DNA of 8,257 nucleotides. Origin: Chloroflexota bacterium. GTDB taxonomy: Bacteria; Chloroflexota; Anaerolineae; Fen-1058. The position numbers were made by a program, and so were the translations under genes. Below the pieces are notes generated by a model. It saw nothing but the letters and a program-made list of their open reading frames with translations. It was not told where the DNA came from and made no database searches. The DNA is taken from contig JACRBO010000615.1 of assembly GCA_016219235.1 (NCBI GenBank), forward strand, positions 1-8,257. The letters run 5' to 3'. Below are positions 7,201-8,257 of this stretch, in pieces (position 1 is the stretch's first letter; each line of letters starts with the position of its first letter).

Positions 7201-8257
7201 AGCTACAGAGCGAGATCACGCACCTCAGCAGCGAACTCAATGAAGACAATGAAGGCCAGCGTGCCGTGATGGTGGGTATGGTCACGGGGCTGCGCACCAT
7301 CACGACCAAGAAGGGCGACCCGATGGGCTTCGTCCAATTGGAAGATGTGCAGGGCGGCTTTGAGTGCGTGGTCTTTCCCAGGTTGTGGAAGACGACGCAG
7401 GCGCTGTGGCAGAACGAAAAGATCATTCTGGTGCGCGGCACGATCGACGCGAAGGGGCGCACGCCGAAAATCTTAGTTGACTCCGCGACCGATAAGCCGC
7501 AGGTGACTGACGCGATTCCGGATAAGAATGCAAAAAGGGATCAGGGCTCGGGGATCAGGGATCAGGGATCAGAGCTCAGGAAGCAAGATGCACGCTTCGC
7601 GAGCAAGATGCAGGAGGCAGGCATTGCGAGCAATCTGCTAGAGGTGAAGAAGCCGGTGGTTGCCAGTCAGCAACCGACAACCAGCAATCGACCCGCAGTC
7701 GCACGTCAATCAGCAATCAGCAATCAGCACTCAGCAATTGATTTTGTCGATGATCGGTATGAGTCGATCACCGAAGAGTTTGATCCGTTTGCGGGTGAGG
7801 CCTTTGAGATGGGCGATCCGTTGATGGATGAAGCGCCTGCGCCCGGGCCAAACGCGCCACAAAAGCCGATTAATCTTGTCAAAGAGTCCACCGCCGATTA
7901 CGCCGTGCGAACACCCCGATCGGTCGTGCCGGAGCCGAAGCCAGTTCAAGCGCCGCCGCCTGTGATTGCCACGCCGCGCCATGAGACAACGCCCGCGCCC
8001 AAGAGCAATGGCAACGGGCACAACGGTAATGGAAATGGTAACGGCCACAAAAACGGCAGCGGCAATGGCTACAGTCGATCGGCGCCGATCCGCACCGTCA
8101 AGGTGATCATCTCGCGCAGCGGCGACGGCCCCACGGATGCCCAGCGCGTGGGCGAAGTGCATCAGGCCATGAGCGCCTGCCCCGGCCCCGATAAATTCTG
8201 CTTCATCATCATGGCGCGCGGCAGCATGTATCAAATGGATTTTCCGAACGATTCAAC
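4275..8257 (+). CDS. dnaE: DNA polymerase III alpha subunit (3' end outside window)
   Basis: Catalytic subunit of the chromosomal replicase; 1327 codons are visible with no stop. Domain order: PHP domain (1 to about 280) starting SFVHLHVHSEYS, with metal ligands H7, H9, D40-H41, E66, H87, C137 and D206/H208 all present; polymerase palm with PDIDMDF (D400, D402) and KVDFLGL (D560), the three catalytic aspartates; fingers about 560-800 with LFRPGPMDYIPSYI and FNKAHAADYA; helix-hairpin-helix region about 875-895; beta-clamp binding motif QMSLF (921-925); OB fold about 997-1075. Then comes an unusual linker (about 1083-1270) made of repeat-derived sequence, a Pro-rich part and an Asn/Gly tract, followed by a C-terminal domain from about 1272 ending in YQMDFPN near the expected end of the protein. 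An intact PHP site suggests possible metal-dependent proofreading, unlike E. coli DnaE whose site is degenerate. Two repeat-derived insertions are noted separately. It has its own promoter and is divergent from mutM. Confidence 0.98.
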   Translation, partial: MSFVHLHVHSEYSILDGLSKVDGIVKRAKEMGQPAVAITDHGAMFGVIDFFNAARKAGIKPIIGMEGYLARRSRFDKDPNKDKSPYHLLLLSQNDAGYQNLLKLASLSQLEGFYYKPRVDKETLAQYNEGLIVTTGCGAAEIPRYLADGQIDEARKALGWYVDVFGRDRFYIELQMHEGFKELVSINRQLLTLAKEFGVRPVATNDAHYIRQADAPAQDLMICIGTGSLVSQADRMRMTDNSYYLKSYDEMHALFSEVPDALSNTVAIAEMCSVDLSSKGYHLPEFELPPGVTAADRLRQVCEEGLRQRYGARADDPVVRERLNYELSVIGKMGFDTYFLIVADLTRYARERDIWWNIRGSGASSIVAYTSGITNLDPLPHNLIFERFLNPGRISMPDIDMDFPDDRRAEMINYSVNKYGKDKVAQIITFGTLGARAAIRDTGRALNIPLSDVDRIAKLIPAVPGKAVKLRDALETIPEFKQEYEANEQTRTLIDNAITVEGTVRSIGTHAAGVVISDRPLVEYTPLHRPTKSDGGESPLESITQFEMGVVDSIGLLKVDFLGLITLSIMRKACDLIQKNHGVELNLNNIPTDDRKAFELMSRGEVLGVFQVEGGGMRRMLMEMRPHKFEHIVAGISLFRPGPMDYIPSYIKRLHGEEEIKYHHPKLESILSETYGIIVYQEQIIQVAVTLAGYKPGEADEIRKAVGKKIKEKIDAHRAKFIKGAINNGVEQSVAEAVYADIEFFARYGFNKAHAADYAVLTCQTAYLKAHYPVEYMTAIMTCEKSVEKIGLLMIECRRMGIDVLRPDVNRSDLDFTIEARPDGKRAIRFGMASIKGVGEGPVQAIVNARNPSTGSGGGIFTSIEDFCRRVDLRIVNRRALEALMKVGAFEDFGNRAQLLQLIDRMLGMSNSSHRAEEAGQMSLFGAMDGGSTSVMDTIGALPKLEEVSLKEKLVWEKELIGAQVSEHPVGTAIAQLQSEITHLSSELNEDNEGQRAVMVGMVTGLRTITTKKGDPMGFVQLEDVQGGFECVVFPRLWKTTQALWQNEKIILVRGTIDAKGRTPKILVDSATDKPQVTDAIPDKNAKRDQGSGIRDQGSELRKQDARFASKMQEAGIASNLLEVKKPVVASQQPTTSNRPAVARQSAISNQHSAIDFVDDRYESITEEFDPFAGEAFEMGDPLMDEAPAPGPNAPQKPINLVKESTADYAVRTPRSVVPEPKPVQAPPPVIATPRHETTPAPKSNGNGHNGNGNGNGHKNGSGNGYSRSAPIRTVKVIISRSGDGPTDAQRVGEVHQAMSACPGPDKFCFIIMARGSMYQMDFPNDS
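6827..6845. repeat. Short copy of the CCTTCGAC...GCTCAGGA repeat, in frame in dnaE
   Basis: TCCTTCGACAGGCTCAGGA shares both ends (CCTTCGAC and GCTCAGGA) with the longer element in mutM but lacks its middle part and its left arm. It encodes NPSTGSGG within DnaE residues about 851-858, right after VGEGPVQAIVNAR. In E. coli DnaE the matching place (VGEGPIEAIIEARNKGG) goes on to the next helix with no such stretch. The frame is maintained on both sides. Read on the other strand it is TCCTGAGCCTGTCGAAGGA, a word I recall as a common dispersed bacterial repeat. Confidence 0.7.
7537..7578. repeat. Heptamer tandem array, unit GGGATCA, six units, in dnaE
   Basis: Six consecutive 7-bp units: GGGATCA, GGGCTCG, then three GGGATCA, then GAGCTCA. 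Because 7 is not a multiple of 3, the array is read through all three frames and gives a seven-residue peptide repeat, RDQGSGI then RDQGSEL (DnaE residues 1088-1101). No unit generates a stop in the frame used. It resembles the short tandemly repeated repetitive heptamers known from intergenic DNA of cyanobacteria, but here lies in coding sequence. Confidence 0.85.
7582..7638. repeat. Mixed short repeats between the two heptamer arrays
   Basis: AGCAAGATGCA occurs twice (7582-7592 and 7602-7612, 20 nt apart), and GCGAGCAA twice (7599-7606 and 7626-7633). The second lies in a small hairpin ATTGC-GA-GCAAT (7623-7634). The word CATTGCGAGCAATCT (7622-7636) looks like a collapsed copy of a dispersed repeat I recall as CATTGCGAG...GCAATCT. 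It encodes part of the DnaE linker with no conserved motif. Confidence 0.5.
7707..7734. repeat. Heptamer tandem array, unit CAATCAG, four units, in dnaE
   Basis: Three exact CAATCAG units plus CACTCAG, followed by a partial unit CAATtga. The reading frame starts exactly on the first unit and gives QSAISNQHSA (DnaE residues 1145-1154). Degenerate relatives (CAGTCAGCAACC, CCAGCAATCG) lie just upstream from about 7665, so the array may be the better-preserved end of a longer repeat tract. The unit is different from the GGGATCA array although both contain ATCAG. Confidence 0.8.
8007..8069 (+). repeat. Asn/Gly-rich low-complexity tract in DnaE linker
   Basis: DnaE residues 1245-1265 alternate Asn and Gly with a few His, Lys and Ser, encoded by an imperfect AAYGGN hexanucleotide pattern. 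It follows a Pro/Ala-rich segment and leads directly into the C-terminal domain, so it is probably a flexible spacer. Codon choices vary between units (AAT/AAC, GGC/GGT/GGA/GGG), which suggests it is old or selected at protein level rather than a recent slippage product. Confidence 0.75.

Noticed and set aside
7537..7734. CRISPR array or phage-type direct repeats
   Set aside because: The units are 7 bp with no spacers, the sequence is translated in frame, and no cas gene is near.
7500..8257. Frameshift or end of dnaE before the repeat tract, with a separate downstream gene
   Set aside because: The frame stays open through the repeats into a C-terminal domain of DnaE type (IISRSGDGP ... YQMDFPN), and no separate start with a ribosome binding site is evident.

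Overview
The window looks like an ordinary bacterial chromosome segment of moderately high GC (by eye, close to 60%). I infer a member of the Chloroflexota (Anaerolineae-like). The reasons are the DnaE type (a DnaE1-like subunit with an extra C-terminal domain behind a long linker), the protein family of the small membrane protein next to mutM, and the dispersed repeats (CCTTCGAC...GCTCAGGA and heptamer tandems), which I recall from such genomes. No rRNA, tRNA, transposase, CRISPR or phage gene is visible, so the phylum call is an inference, not a demonstration.

Layout. (1) 1-1262 (+): the 3' part of a GAF-domain sensor histidine kinase whose reading frame is open to the left edge. (2) 1259-2332 (+): adenosine deaminase, overlapping the kinase by an ATGA junction. 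(3) 2331-2367: a perfect 17-bp-stem bidirectional terminator that separates the + strand pair from a convergent - strand pair. (4) 2371-3144 (-): an uncharacterised protein with one membrane anchor. (5) 3147-4010 (-): formamidopyrimidine-DNA glycosylase MutM/Fpg, upstream of and 2 nt from the membrane protein gene. (6) 4011-4274: a 264-bp divergent control region with an extended -10 promoter for mutM, a TTGACT-N16-TATAAT promoter for the next gene, and two dyads. (7) 4275-8257 (+): dnaE, the DNA polymerase III alpha subunit, 1327 codons visible and still open at the right edge.

How it fits together: mutM and dnaE form a divergent pair of DNA-maintenance genes sharing one control region. MutM removes oxidised purines and DnaE copies the chromosome. 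The kinase and add appear to be an unrelated two-gene operon.

The most interesting signal is not a gene. Short repetitive elements lie inside the coding sequences of two housekeeping genes, in frame: a 57-bp palindromic element in mutM (adding about 19 residues in a beta-hairpin loop), a 19-bp relative of the same element in dnaE (adding about 6 residues), and a cluster of two unrelated heptamer tandem arrays plus other short repeats in the dnaE linker (7537-7734). This resembles, by analogy only, the Rickettsia palindromic elements that insert in frame into proteins. A second genome-scale signal is a strong excess of the palindrome CGATCG: 31 counted by hand, against roughly 2-3 expected from base composition.
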